Part shown: in pieces, positions 44,280-53,895 of the stretch
Position numbering within the stretch: position 1 is the first letter of the stretch
Layout: each line of letters starts with the position of its first letter
Assembly (NCBI GenBank): GCA_035515795.1
Contig: DATJAY010000003.1
Coordinates: 248,001-312,000, forward strand
Length of the DNA: 64,000 bases
Source of the DNA: Candidatus Acidiferrales bacterium
GTDB taxonomy: Bacteria; Bacteroidota; Ignavibacteria; Kryptoniales; JAKASW01
Reading direction: 5' to 3'
Position numbers and translations under genes: made by a program
Notes under the pieces: generated by a model
Told to the model about the DNA's origin: nothing
Seen by the model: only the letters and a program-made list of their open reading frames with translations
Databases searched by the model: none

Positions 44280-45793
44280 TGAAGCTTAGCGAACTCATCA
44301 GGAGCGTTTCAGTAGAGGAGATCGTCGGCGATACCGAAAAGGAAATCGTCGGCGTCGCTTATGATTCACGAAAGGTCAGAGACGGATCGCTGTTTGTTGC
44401 GATGAGGGGAGCGCAATTTGATGGACACCGCTTCATAGTCGATGCCATGGGCAGTGGCGCAAGCGCGGTCGTGCTCGAGGACAAAAGTATCGTTGATGAC
44501 GAATACTTCCTCTCTCACCACACCACTAAACTACTTGTCCCCAGCACCCGCCGCGCTCTTGCGCTTATTTCAGCGAATTTTTTCGATTGGCCGAGTAAAA
44601 AGCTGAAAACAATCGGAGTAACCGGAACGAATGGGAAGACTACGAGCACATATCTCATCGAATGGATGCTGCGATCTGCCGGAGAGAAAGTTCTTCTCAT
44701 GGGAACTATTAAGCATATGCTGAACGGTGAAACCCTTGAGTCGGCGGTGAACACGACCCCCGAGTCCTTTGAGCTTAATCGCATGATGGCAGCAGCAGCA
44801 GCAAGGAACGCGACTTATGCAGTTATGGAAGTCTCATCCCATTCACTGGTGATGGATCGCGTTTACGGCATCCCGTTCAAGGCAGCCATGTTCACGAATC
44901 TCACCCAGGACCATCTCGATTTTCATCATACCATGGAAGAGTATTTCAAGGCGAAAAGAATTTTGTTCGATTCGTTGAGCGAGGGAAGTTTCGCCGTCGT
45001 GAATATGGATGATGAATATGGCGAGAGAATTGTTGCCGGTACTTCTGCCCGAAAAATATTCTACGGCTTCGCTCCTCAAGCCGACTTTCGGATTGTCAAG
45101 TTTTCATTTGGCATTCATGGAGCGGAGATCACAATCAAATACGCAGGCGAGGAGTTTGAAATAAAGTCTATGTTGGCCGGCAAATTCAGTTCGTATAATC
45201 TTGCTGGGGCTTTTGCGACGGCGGTTTCTTTAGGATATAATCCGGCTTCTGCCGCTGAAGCATTGTGCAGAGTCCCCGGTGTCAAAGGAAGATTTGAGCG
45301 CATCGATTCCGGAAAAGGATTCCTGGTCGTGGTCGATTATGCGCATACTCCGGACTCGCTGCAGAAGACACTGCAATCTGCACGGGAAATATTGACATCG
45401 GAAGGAAAAGGCGGGAGGTTGATAACCGTTTTCGGATGCGGTGGAAATCGCGACCGCACAAAGCGCCCTAAGATGGGAAAAATCGCGGAGGATTTGAGCG
45501 ATGTAACTATCGTCACTTCAGACAACCCGCGATTCGAGGACCCCGGCTCGATCATTGATGAGATACTTGAAGGCGTAAAACCAGATGACCAAAATGTCCT
45601 GCGCATCGTCGACCGCAGCGAAGCAATAAAGAAGAGCTTGTCTCTAGCGCTTCCAAACGACATCGTGGTCCTTGCAGGGAAGGGACATGAAAATTACCAG
45701 GACATCAAAGGGGCCAAGCATCATTTTGACGACCGCGAAGAAGCCGAGAAGGCGCTTGGATTGTCAGAGAATTACGTTGCGGAGAAGAGTTGA
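44276..45793 (+). CDS. murE: UDP-MurNAc-tripeptide synthetase MurE (meso-DAP type)
   Basis: 505 aa Mur ligase. ATP loop GVTGTNGKTTSTYLIEW, FTNLTQDHLDFHHTMEEY, VVDYAHTPDSL and the amino-acid specificity motif DNPRFEDP; DNPR marks enzymes that add meso-diaminopimelate rather than lysine. Adds the third residue to the stem peptide in the cytoplasm. ATGA overlap with ftsI upstream and TTGA overlap with murF downstream. Confidence 0.96.
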   Translation: MMKLSELIRSVSVEEIVGDTEKEIVGVAYDSRKVRDGSLFVAMRGAQFDGHRFIVDAMGSGASAVVLEDKSIVDDEYFLSHHTTKLLVPSTRRALALISANFFDWPSKKLKTIGVTGTNGKTTSTYLIEWMLRSAGEKVLLMGTIKHMLNGETLESAVNTTPESFELNRMMAAAAARNATYAVMEVSSHSLVMDRVYGIPFKAAMFTNLTQDHLDFHHTMEEYFKAKRILFDSLSEGSFAVVNMDDEYGERIVAGTSARKIFYGFAPQADFRIVKFSFGIHGAEITIKYAGEEFEIKSMLAGKFSSYNLAGAFATAVSLGYNPASAAEALCRVPGVKGRFERIDSGKGFLVVVDYAHTPDSLQKTLQSAREILTSEGKGGRLITVFGCGGNRDRTKRPKMGKIAEDLSDVTIVTSDNPRFEDPGSIIDEILEGVKPDDQNVLRIVDRSEAIKKSLSLALPNDIVVLAGKGHENYQDIKGAKHHFDDREEAEKALGLSENYVAEKS

Positions 45794-47223
45794 TTACTGT
45801 GCGAGACGTTCACGAAATACCGGGAGCTGAATTTCATAATGTGAATTTCAAGTCGGCCAGGTCGGTCTCTACTGACTCAAGGACCTTGTCTGCCGGCGAA
45901 ATCTTCTTCGCGATCCGCGGCGACAAATTCGATGGCCATAATTTTGTCCGGGACGCCGTTGTCAAAGGGACAGCATGTGCGGTGGTAGATAGGAGATGGT
46001 ATGAAACCAGTCATCAACTATCGGCTCTCGACCGGGGGCCGTTGGTAGTAGTTGAAGATACGACCCGTGCACTCGGCAACCTTGCTAGAATTTACCGCAG
46101 GAAATTCTCGATGCCGGTGATCGCAATCGGCGGCTCGAACGGCAAGACCACTACGAAAGAAATGGCGGCCGCAGTCCTTGAGAAAAAGTTCAGGGTCGCT
46201 AAAACTTCCGGAAATCATAATAACCAAATCGGTGTTCCGTCGACGATTTTTGGTTTCAAAAAATATCACGATGCTGCGGTTGTCGAGATCGGTACAAACC
46301 ATTTTGGCGAGATCAAAAGACTTTGCGAGATACTCGAGCCAAACGCCGGACTCATCACCAACATCGGAGCGGAGCATCTGGAGTTTTTCAAGGACTTGAG
46401 CGGCGTCAGGAAAGAAGAAGAAGGTCTTTTTGATTTCCTGACGGTGTCCGACGGCACCGCTTTTATCAATGTGGATGACAGGAACATCACTGGCATGTCT
46501 AGACTTCCGAAACATAGATTCGGCTTCGGTTTTCAATCCGGAACGGCGAAGCGAAGGAATCTTTCCGGCAGACTTTTCGGCATAGACAGAAGAGGATGCG
46601 CGTTATTCGAGATAAGGTACTCTGGCAGGACTGAATTGGTTCGCTTGAGGATACCGGGAATTCATAATGCGATGAACGCGCTTGCGGCAGCAGCGATCGG
46701 CTGTAAGTATGGGATTAGTCTGTCAAACATAAAGAGCGCCTTGGAAAATTACAGGGCTTTTGAGAAGCGGATGCAGCTTATCGAAACCCGGGGAGTGAGG
46801 ATTCTTAACGACACGTACAATTCAAATCCGGAATCTGCCCTCTCAGCGATCCGCTGGCTGTCCATGATCCGCGCGAAAGGGAAAAAGGTTGCAGTGCTTG
46901 CCGACATGCTCGAACTTGGCGAATCAGCGTTGCAGGAACACCGGAAAATCGGAAATGAAATTGCGGAAATAAATTTTGACTATCTCCTCACATATGGAAA
47001 TCTCGCGAAAGAGATTTCAGCTGCAGCCGACAGTCATGAATATCATGGCACGGCCGGCAAAATGAAAATAGAAGCTTTCGACGACAAAGAAAAACTTTCC
47101 CGAAGACTTCTGGATATAATTTCAGTAGGTGACATTGTCCTCATTAAAGGTTCGCGTGGAATGAAGATGGAAGAAGTCGTAAGTGCGTTAACGAACCGAC
47201 TTCCAAATAGAGGGTTTCGCTGA
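45790..47223 (+). CDS. murF: UDP-MurNAc-tripeptide--D-alanyl-D-alanine ligase MurF
   Basis: 477 aa from TTG 45790, which overlaps the murE stop (TTGA). STDSRTLSAGEIFFAIRG N-terminal domain, ATP loop IGGSNGKTTTKEMAAAV, EIGTNHFGEIKRL, TNIGAEHLEFF and LNDTYNSNPESALSAI. Adds D-Ala-D-Ala made by Ddl (11091-12110). Its stop overlaps the mraY ATG. Confidence 0.95.
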   Translation: MITVRDVHEIPGAEFHNVNFKSARSVSTDSRTLSAGEIFFAIRGDKFDGHNFVRDAVVKGTACAVVDRRWYETSHQLSALDRGPLVVVEDTTRALGNLARIYRRKFSMPVIAIGGSNGKTTTKEMAAAVLEKKFRVAKTSGNHNNQIGVPSTIFGFKKYHDAAVVEIGTNHFGEIKRLCEILEPNAGLITNIGAEHLEFFKDLSGVRKEEEGLFDFLTVSDGTAFINVDDRNITGMSRLPKHRFGFGFQSGTAKRRNLSGRLFGIDRRGCALFEIRYSGRTELVRLRIPGIHNAMNALAAAAIGCKYGISLSNIKSALENYRAFEKRMQLIETRGVRILNDTYNSNPESALSAIRWLSMIRAKGKKVAVLADMLELGESALQEHRKIGNEIAEINFDYLLTYGNLAKEISAAADSHEYHGTAGKMKIEAFDDKEKLSRRLLDIISVGDIVLIKGSRGMKMEEVVSALTNRLPNRGFR

Positions 47224-48332
47224 TGCTGTATTATTTGTTCGATCTCCTTGAAAAACATTTTCACCCCCCCGGTTTCGGAGTATTCAGGTATATTACTTTC
47301 CGTTCAGCACTCGCTGCGATAACCGCGTTGCTGATCAGCTTTGTGATCGGTCCAGTTGTGATCCGGAAACTCCATAAACACCAGATCGGAGAACAGGAAA
47401 AAGTAGAAGGCCCGGCCTCCCATCTTTCGAAAGCGGGCACCCCGACGATGGGCGGGATAATAATTATCGGCTCTGTGGTTGTGCCGCTTTTGCTGTGGGG
47501 AGACCTCGCAAATCCTTACGTGCGTTTGATTCTTTTGATTACTCTCTGGCTGGGCATGTTAGGATTTGTCGACGATTACATGAAGGTGGTGAGGAAAAAG
47601 CGAAAAGGACTCATCGCGCGGTACAAATTGATCGGACAATTCGGAATCGGGTTGATCGTCGGAGCAGCTCTATACTTTTCACCTCAGTTTTTTCCTTTCA
47701 ATTCGGTCACCACCGTTCCATTTTTCAAAAACTTGAACTTTGATTATTCCTTCTTCTATATCCCGGTGGTGATTTTTGTAATTACTGCCACTTCAAACGC
47801 CGTCAACCTCACGGACGGGCTGGACGGTCTTGCTGTCGGTGCAGTCGGAATCGTGGCGCTGACCCTTGCACTCATGAGTTACATCTCGGGCAATATCGAT
47901 TTCAGCCGGTATCTGAACATAATTTATCTCCGCGGTACCGGTGAGCTTACGGTCTATTGTGCGGCACTAGTCGGAGCGTCTCTCGGCTTCCTGTGGTACA
48001 ATGCTTATCCTGCACGAGTGTTCATGGGAGACACGGGTTCGCTTGCACTTGGTGGAGTGATAGCAGGAATCTCTATAATGATTAAAAAGGAATTGGTACT
48101 TCCGATACTCGGTGGAATTTTTCTCGCAGAGGAGTTGTCGGTAATAATTCAGGTGCTTTATTTCAAATACACGAAGAAAAAATACGGAGAGGGGCGGCGA
48201 ATTTTTAAAATGGCGCCGCTGCACCATCACTTCGAGCTTTACGGCGTGCCGGAGCCGAAAATTGTTACGCGTTTTTACATAGTCGGGATTTTGCTGGCGA
48301 TACTCAGTTTAACGACTTTCAAGGTGAGATAA
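47223..48332 (+). CDS. mraY: Phospho-MurNAc-pentapeptide translocase MraY
   Basis: 369 aa with about ten membrane helices. GTPTMGGIIII, the catalytic aspartates in GFVDDYMKVVRKKRKGL, NAVNLTDGLDGLA and VFMGDTGSLALGG, and PLHHHFELYG in the last cytoplasmic loop. Transfers phospho-MurNAc-pentapeptide to undecaprenyl phosphate to form lipid I. Confidence 0.97.
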   Translation: MLYYLFDLLEKHFHPPGFGVFRYITFRSALAAITALLISFVIGPVVIRKLHKHQIGEQEKVEGPASHLSKAGTPTMGGIIIIGSVVVPLLLWGDLANPYVRLILLITLWLGMLGFVDDYMKVVRKKRKGLIARYKLIGQFGIGLIVGAALYFSPQFFPFNSVTTVPFFKNLNFDYSFFYIPVVIFVITATSNAVNLTDGLDGLAVGAVGIVALTLALMSYISGNIDFSRYLNIIYLRGTGELTVYCAALVGASLGFLWYNAYPARVFMGDTGSLALGGVIAGISIMIKKELVLPILGGIFLAEELSVIIQVLYFKYTKKKYGEGRRIFKMAPLHHHFELYGVPEPKIVTRFYIVGILLAILSLTTFKVR

Positions 48333-48333
48333 T

Positions 48334-49692
48334 TTGGCGAAGCCTGATAAAATAAAATCCGCCCGAGTTTCCGTTTTGGGAGCGGCCCGAAGTGGTCTGT
48401 CCGTTGCAGGGCTTCTGAAGTCGCAGGGCGCCGTCGTGTTCGTGAGCGACAAAAAACCTAAAGAGGAATCCGCGCAGGAAAGCAGGACGCTGGATAATCT
48501 CGGAGTTGATTATGAATTCGGTGCTCATACGGACAAGATTTTTGATGCGGATTTCATCGTGATCAGTCCCGGTGTACCATCAAACTCAAACTTAGTGCAT
48601 CATGCTGAGAAGGTGGGTCTGAAAGTTTACAGCGAGGTTGAGGTCGCGTCATGGTTTTGCCGGGCTCCGATTGTTGCAATAACCGGCTCCAACGGCAAGA
48701 CGACAACGACGACTCTGATTGGAAAAATTTTCGAAAACGCCGGATGGAAAACAATCGTTGCCGGGAATATCGGCTTCCCCTTTTCTGATTATGTCCTTGA
48801 CACCGATGAGAAGTCCGTCGCAGTGGTGGAAGTGTCGAGTTTTCAGTTAGATCACATTGACACTTTCAAACCGAAAGCTGCCGTGCTTCTCAATATCACA
48901 CCCGATCACCTTGACAGATATGAAAATTACGAGGCTTATAAGAACTCCAAATTCAGAATTTTCATGAACCAAACTCCTCACGATTTTGCGATATACAATC
49001 ATGACGATGAAGCAGTCAGCAAGCATTGCAGCAAATTGGACATTATCAAATTACCATTCAGCGTGAAAGGGAAAATTTCTTCCGGCGCGTTTGTTGAAAG
49101 CGACGAAGTCTTCTTCGTCGGAGAAGGGAAACAGGATCATCTTATAGGCTCAGGAGAAATAAAAATTCCCGGCATCCATAATCTTTATAATTCTATCGCT
49201 TCGGCTCTTGCTGCGAGGTCTCTCGGAGTCTCACCGGGTGTAATTGCAGATACATTGAGAGAATTTCCCGGAGTCGAGCATCGTCTCGAACCGGTGCGTG
49301 AACTCGGCGGAGTGAGGTACATAAACGATTCAAAGGCGACGAATGTCGATGCGGTGTGGTACGCTCTCGGAAGTTTCGAATCTCCAATCGTACTGATTGC
49401 AGGCGGAAAAGACAAAGGGAACGATTATTCACCTCTCTTCGATCTTGTCAGGAAAAAAGTCCGTGCCATGGTGCTCATCGGCCAGGCTGCGGCAAAAATG
49501 CAGAAAGAATTTTCCGACAAGACGAAGTGCGTCATGGCTTCATCCATGGAAGATGCCGTTGCGAAGGCGCGCGGGGAAGCAAAACCGGGTCATGTCGTTC
49601 TTCTCTCGCCGGCTTGTGCAAGCTTCGACATGTTTCATGATTACGAACACCGGGGGCGTGAGTTTAAAAGATTGGTAATGGAACTGGAATGA
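48334..49692 (+). CDS. murD: UDP-MurNAc-L-alanine--D-glutamate ligase MurD
   Basis: 452 aa from TTG 48334, one base after mraY. N-terminal UDP-binding VLGAARSGLSVAGLLKSQG, ISPGVPSN, ATP loop AITGSNGKTTTTTLIG, LLNITPDHLDRYENYEAYK, and YINDSKATNVDAVWYAL, LIAGGKDKGND, LLSPACASFDMFHDYEHRG. Adds D-Glu to UDP-MurNAc-L-Ala. ATGA-type overlap with ftsW. Confidence 0.96.
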   Translation: MAKPDKIKSARVSVLGAARSGLSVAGLLKSQGAVVFVSDKKPKEESAQESRTLDNLGVDYEFGAHTDKIFDADFIVISPGVPSNSNLVHHAEKVGLKVYSEVEVASWFCRAPIVAITGSNGKTTTTTLIGKIFENAGWKTIVAGNIGFPFSDYVLDTDEKSVAVVEVSSFQLDHIDTFKPKAAVLLNITPDHLDRYENYEAYKNSKFRIFMNQTPHDFAIYNHDDEAVSKHCSKLDIIKLPFSVKGKISSGAFVESDEVFFVGEGKQDHLIGSGEIKIPGIHNLYNSIASALAARSLGVSPGVIADTLREFPGVEHRLEPVRELGGVRYINDSKATNVDAVWYALGSFESPIVLIAGGKDKGNDYSPLFDLVRKKVRAMVLIGQAAAKMQKEFSDKTKCVMASSMEDAVAKARGEAKPGHVVLLSPACASFDMFHDYEHRGREFKRLVMELE

Positions 49693-50852
49693 AGAAGATG
49701 AAACCCGCAGATAAATGGTTTTTGTTCGCGGTGATCTCACTCATGCTTATGAGTCTCGTCGTCGTTTACAGTGCAAGTGCATTCTGGGCGGAATTAAAAT
49801 TTCAAAACCCTGCTTACTTGTTGAAGAGCCATCTCTTCAAAGTTCTAGTCGGAATCGTTTTAATCTTTGTCTTTGCGAAGCTCGACTACCATAAATACCA
49901 GAAACACGCATTACACATTCTTGTCATTTCCGCATTGTTACTTATTGTCGCACTCGGGCAAAGGGTAATGATAAAAGGTGCCGCTCGCTGGATCCATCTC
50001 GGGATTTTCAGCTTTGAGCCTTCTGAGATTGCCAGGATAGCCATCTTGTTTTTCATTGCAGCATACTTGACTGAAAATTCGGAGAAACTCCATGATTACC
50101 GGAGTTTATCACAGCCTCTCGCCGCGTCGGGAATAATTGCCGGATTGATTGTCCTGCAGCCGAATTTCAGCACCGCACTGATGATTTTTGCAGTCGTCGG
50201 ATTGATGTTTGTCGCCGGAGGCGTCGGAAAAGCACATCTTGCAATTTTAGTCGTCGGAGTAATCATAATCGGCGCGGGAGTATTAACGTTTGAATCGTAC
50301 CGCATTGCACGAGTTCAAGCATGGATGAATCATGGCTCCGGAAATTATCAGGTTCAGCAATCTATAATAGGGTTCGGCAATGGCGGAATTTTTGGAGCGG
50401 GGCCCGGCAATAGCAGGCAGAGAAATCTGTTTTTGCCGGAGTCTTACGGTGATTTTATTTACTCGATCATCGGCGAAGAATACGGTTTGTGGGGATCCAT
50501 CCTGGTTATGTTGATCTTCTTGTTCATAGCTCTTCGTGGGACGGCGATTGCAAAGCTTGCGCCGGATAGATTTGGCTCCTTGCTAGCGGCCGGGATAACT
50601 TCCGGAATTTGTCTTTATGCTTTTGTCAACGCGGCTGTGGCGATCGGCATCTTCCCCACTACCGGACTTCCTATGCCGTTCGTCAGCTATGGTGGTACGG
50701 CCATGATAGTCAATTCGATAGCGGTAGGAATTGTTTTGAATGTCTCGAAGCAAATTCCCGCTACGGAGAAAGAGTATTACTCAATTGCCAGAAGGAAGAA
50801 ACATACGGTAAGAGATAATGACGAGCCCGTCGTCGGGAGGGTCTACAGCTGA
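49689..50852 (+). CDS. ftsW: SEDS family peptidoglycan glycosyltransferase FtsW
   Basis: 387 aa, about ten membrane helices. VVYSASAFWAE, GAARWIHLGIFSFEPSEIAR, DFIYSIIGEEYGLWGSI and the SEDS signature LPMPFVSYGGTAMI are present. Polymerises lipid II at the septum with the FtsI homologue. The tail after the last helix is short and basic. Stop overlaps the murG ATG by one base. Confidence 0.95.
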   Translation: MKKMKPADKWFLFAVISLMLMSLVVVYSASAFWAELKFQNPAYLLKSHLFKVLVGIVLIFVFAKLDYHKYQKHALHILVISALLLIVALGQRVMIKGAARWIHLGIFSFEPSEIARIAILFFIAAYLTENSEKLHDYRSLSQPLAASGIIAGLIVLQPNFSTALMIFAVVGLMFVAGGVGKAHLAILVVGVIIIGAGVLTFESYRIARVQAWMNHGSGNYQVQQSIIGFGNGGIFGAGPGNSRQRNLFLPESYGDFIYSIIGEEYGLWGSILVMLIFLFIALRGTAIAKLAPDRFGSLLAAGITSGICLYAFVNAAVAIGIFPTTGLPMPFVSYGGTAMIVNSIAVGIVLNVSKQIPATEKEYYSIARRKKHTVRDNDEPVVGRVYS

Positions 50853-51943
50853 TGGTGAAAGTCGTCTTTGCAGGCGGTGGAACCGGAGGTCATCTTTTTC
50901 CCGCTATTGCCATTGCAGAAAGGCTGATGGAAAAGAAAGATGTAGACGTAATGTTTGTGGGCACTAAAAACAAGATTGAAGGTCGAGTCGTGCCCCAGCT
51001 TGGCTACAATTTTTTCGCTATCTGGATAGGCGGCTTCTCGCGAAAATTCAAGCTATCGAATCTTCTTCTTCCGTTGAAGATACTCGTTTCCGTTTTCCAA
51101 TCGCTGAAACTCCTCCTGACATTCAAGCCTCAAGTTGTGGTGGGTACCGGCGGATATGTCTCCGGACCGGTGTGCGCGGCCGCGGTGGTCACCAGGACGC
51201 CGATTATTCTTCAGGAGCACAACAGTTACCCCGGCGTGATGACGAGATTGTTTGCGCCGTTCGCTCGCGAAATTCATATTGCGTTTGATTCATCGAGAAG
51301 ATACTTTCGCTCCACGCGCAATCTCTTCCTGACCGGGAGTCCGATTAGGAAAATGTCGAAGGTTAATCGCAGGGATGCACTAAGATTTTTCGGCTTGAAC
51401 CCCGAGAAGCACACTCTTCTCGTGACGGGCGGAAGTCTTGGAGCCGTGAGGCTCAATACTGCCGTGTTGGAATCGGTAGATGATCTGTTGAAGCGCGATT
51501 ACCAATTGATATGGCAAACTGGCTCCGTTGATTTCGATCGAATCATCGGGAGGCAGCGGCAAAATCTTGGCCGAATCATCGTCGAAAAATTCCTGGATAA
51601 GATGGAGTATGCTTACTCGGCGGCAGATATTGCCGTTTGCAGAGCCGGGGCTACAACAGTTGCCGAGCTTATCTATTTCAATCTTCCGGCACTCATCGTT
51701 CCATATCCTCATGCGGCCGCGAATCATCAGGTGGAGAACGCACGCACGTTGGTTGCGAGCGGCGCCGCCGTCATGGTACAGGAATTTGAGATCGGAGAAA
51801 AGTTTAAGAAGGAATTATTTGCACTGGTTGATGACTCTGATCGGCTCTCGGAAATGAGTAAAAAGATCGGCGGACTGTCTCGTGACGATGCGGCGGAAAT
51901 TATTGCGGAATCAATTTTAAGGATTGCAGGTACAGATGCGTAG
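50852..51943 (+). CDS. murG: UDP-GlcNAc:lipid I N-acetylglucosaminyltransferase MurG
   Basis: 363 aa GT28 enzyme. Glycine loop VFAGGGTGGHLFPAIAIAE, VVGTGGYVSGPV, LQEHNSYPGVMTRL, LVTGGSLGAVRLN, ADIAVCRAGATTVAEL and YPHAAANHQVENARTL. Converts lipid I to lipid II on the inner face of the membrane. Overlaps the unknown membrane-protein gene by eight bases. Confidence 0.96.
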   Translation: MVKVVFAGGGTGGHLFPAIAIAERLMEKKDVDVMFVGTKNKIEGRVVPQLGYNFFAIWIGGFSRKFKLSNLLLPLKILVSVFQSLKLLLTFKPQVVVGTGGYVSGPVCAAAVVTRTPIILQEHNSYPGVMTRLFAPFAREIHIAFDSSRRYFRSTRNLFLTGSPIRKMSKVNRRDALRFFGLNPEKHTLLVTGGSLGAVRLNTAVLESVDDLLKRDYQLIWQTGSVDFDRIIGRQRQNLGRIIVEKFLDKMEYAYSAADIAVCRAGATTVAELIYFNLPALIVPYPHAAANHQVENARTLVASGAAVMVQEFEIGEKFKKELFALVDDSDRLSEMSKKIGGLSRDDAAEIIAESILRIAGTDA

Positions 51944-52439
51944 ACATTTTAAGCGCAGATTTGAATTTTACTACCAGTCCGTGGCGGTATATGCGGTCGC
52001 TCTGATCCTATATGCCGTCATAAGAGGAACATTTGCTGAGAGCGAGTTCAAATTGGTCTTCAGAGACCCGATTGTTTATGCTTTCATCTGCGTGCTGATT
52101 TATTCGGTAGTTGTTCTTGTGGTGAATATGCTTTTTCAGCGAGACGTCGTGGTTACCGACGATTTTATCATTTTGCAGAACAGGTTTGACAGCAAGACGA
52201 TCAATCTTACTGAGTTAGAATGGATCCAGGTTGGGAGACCGAAGCGGATGAAGGTACGCGGGAGTTATCGGGTCATAAAGATGAAATTGAAAAATCACTT
52301 GAGAGCCGTTCGCATCAACCCGGTCCATTTCCACGACGAAAAGGGAATGATGGAGATTTTTAGGGATCTGAGCGGAAAGATCAATCCTACGACTCTCCCG
52401 AAGAAAAGGCTGCGTTCTTTCAGGAGAAAAAATGTTTAA
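51936..52439 (+). CDS. Unknown membrane protein inserted in the dcw cluster
   Basis: 167 aa from ATG 51936 (GCAGG upstream). Basic N-terminus, two membrane helices (about residues 11-31 and 45-66), then a soluble domain of about 100 residues with alternating strands (VVVTDDFIILQNRFDSKTIN, LEWIQVGRPKRMKVRGSYRV) that resembles a bacterial PH-like fold, ending in a strongly basic tail (PKKRLRSFRRKNV). It overlaps murG by eight bases and murC by eight, so is fully embedded in the cell-wall operon. I do not recognise the family. Confidence 0.75.
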   Translation: MRRHFKRRFEFYYQSVAVYAVALILYAVIRGTFAESEFKLVFRDPIVYAFICVLIYSVVVLVVNMLFQRDVVVTDDFIILQNRFDSKTINLTELEWIQVGRPKRMKVRGSYRVIKMKLKNHLRAVRINPVHFHDEKGMMEIFRDLSGKINPTTLPKKRLRSFRRKNV

Positions 52440-53895
52440 GAGCGTAAGAAAAATTCATATGGTCGGGATCGGTGGAATCGGGATGAGTGGAATTGCCGAG
52501 ATCCTTATGGACCAGGGTTTTGAGGTTAGCGGCTCGGACAGGCAGCTTACCGAAATAACCGAGCGGCTCGCAAAATTGGGCGCAAAAATTTTCAGGGATC
52601 ATGCCGCCAAAAATCTCGATGATGCGGACGTTGTCGTATATTCATCGGCGGTTCACCTCGATAATCCTGAACTCGTTGCGGCGGCGGAAAAGAAAATCCC
52701 CGTGATAAGAAGAGCTGAAATGCTCGCCGAGCTCATGCGGATGAAATACGGGATTGCAATTGCAGGCACACACGGCAAAACCACCACGACAAGCATGACA
52801 AGCCTTGTATTGATGGAAGGTAATATGGATCCCACAGTTATAGTTGGGGGAAAGCTTTCGAGCTTAGGTGGAACTAACGCGCGGCTCGGTCACGGAGATT
52901 ACATAGTGGTTGAAGCGGATGAGTTCGACAGATCGTTTCTTCAACTAACCCCGGTCATAGCAGCGATCACGACGCTTGAGCGCGAACATCTTGACATTTA
53001 CTCCGATCTCGAAGACATAAAACGAGCATTTATGGAATTTGCAAACAAAGTCCCGTTCTATGGATTTGTTATTCTTTGTTTGGATGAACCGTCTATCCAG
53101 GAAATCCTCCCGTCGATCAGGAAGAAGGTAGTTACTTACGGTATCAGCGCTCAGTCGGATTTGCGCGCAGTAAATATCTCGTTCGCTGAAAACAGAAGCA
53201 AATACAATCTTCTCCGGTTCGGCAAGGATCTCGGGGAAATCGAGCTGAGCGTTCCGGGATTGCACAATGTGAAGAACTCCCTTGCCGCAATAGGTATCGG
53301 ACTTGAGTTGGGGATAGAATTTTCAAAGATCAAGAAGGCCATCGAGTCGTTCGCGGGCGTTTATAGGCGCATCGAATTGAAAGCGGATGTCGACGGTGTC
53401 ATGGTCGTCGACGATTATGCCCATCATCCTACCGAAGTACAGGCTACTCTATCCGCATTGAAATCAGGCTGGCCTCACAGGCGGGTTGTGGCAGTCTTTC
53501 AGCCGCATCTATATTCACGCACGAGAGATTTTCATGATGAATTTGGAAGGAGCTTTCTCAACGCTGATGTCCTGGTCGTCACAGAGATTTATCCTGCGCG
53601 TGAGGAACCAATTCAAGGCATCACAGGGGAATTGATCGTAAGCGATGCGAGATCGTTCGGACACAAAGAAGCATTTTACGTTCAGGACAAAAAACAGCTT
53701 CCGGAGTTTTTAATGAAGCTAAAAAAATCAGGCGACATCATAGTGACCCTCGGAGCCGGCGACATTACGAAATATGGGGAAGATTTTATCGTCAAGTTGA
53801 GAACCGAATCAGTAATACGGAATGCGGGGAATCCCGGAAAACCCATCGCTAGCTCCGAACGTGAGGCCGAAAAAACCGCGGCAAGGAAGAAGTAA
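52432..53895 (+). CDS. murC: UDP-MurNAc--L-alanine ligase MurC
   Basis: 487 aa. Rossmann motif HMVGIGGIGMSGIAEIL, ATP loop GTHGKTTTTSM, VVEADEFDRSFL, VVDDYAHHPTEVQATL and VFQPHLYSRTRDF. Adds L-Ala to UDP-MurNAc. The C-terminus has an additional charged stretch of about 20 residues (SSEREAEKTAARKK) beyond the usual end. Confidence 0.96.
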   Translation: MFKSVRKIHMVGIGGIGMSGIAEILMDQGFEVSGSDRQLTEITERLAKLGAKIFRDHAAKNLDDADVVVYSSAVHLDNPELVAAAEKKIPVIRRAEMLAELMRMKYGIAIAGTHGKTTTTSMTSLVLMEGNMDPTVIVGGKLSSLGGTNARLGHGDYIVVEADEFDRSFLQLTPVIAAITTLEREHLDIYSDLEDIKRAFMEFANKVPFYGFVILCLDEPSIQEILPSIRKKVVTYGISAQSDLRAVNISFAENRSKYNLLRFGKDLGEIELSVPGLHNVKNSLAAIGIGLELGIEFSKIKKAIESFAGVYRRIELKADVDGVMVVDDYAHHPTEVQATLSALKSGWPHRRVVAVFQPHLYSRTRDFHDEFGRSFLNADVLVVTEIYPAREEPIQGITGELIVSDARSFGHKEAFYVQDKKQLPEFLMKLKKSGDIIVTLGAGDITKYGEDFIVKLRTESVIRNAGNPGKPIASSEREAEKTAARKK

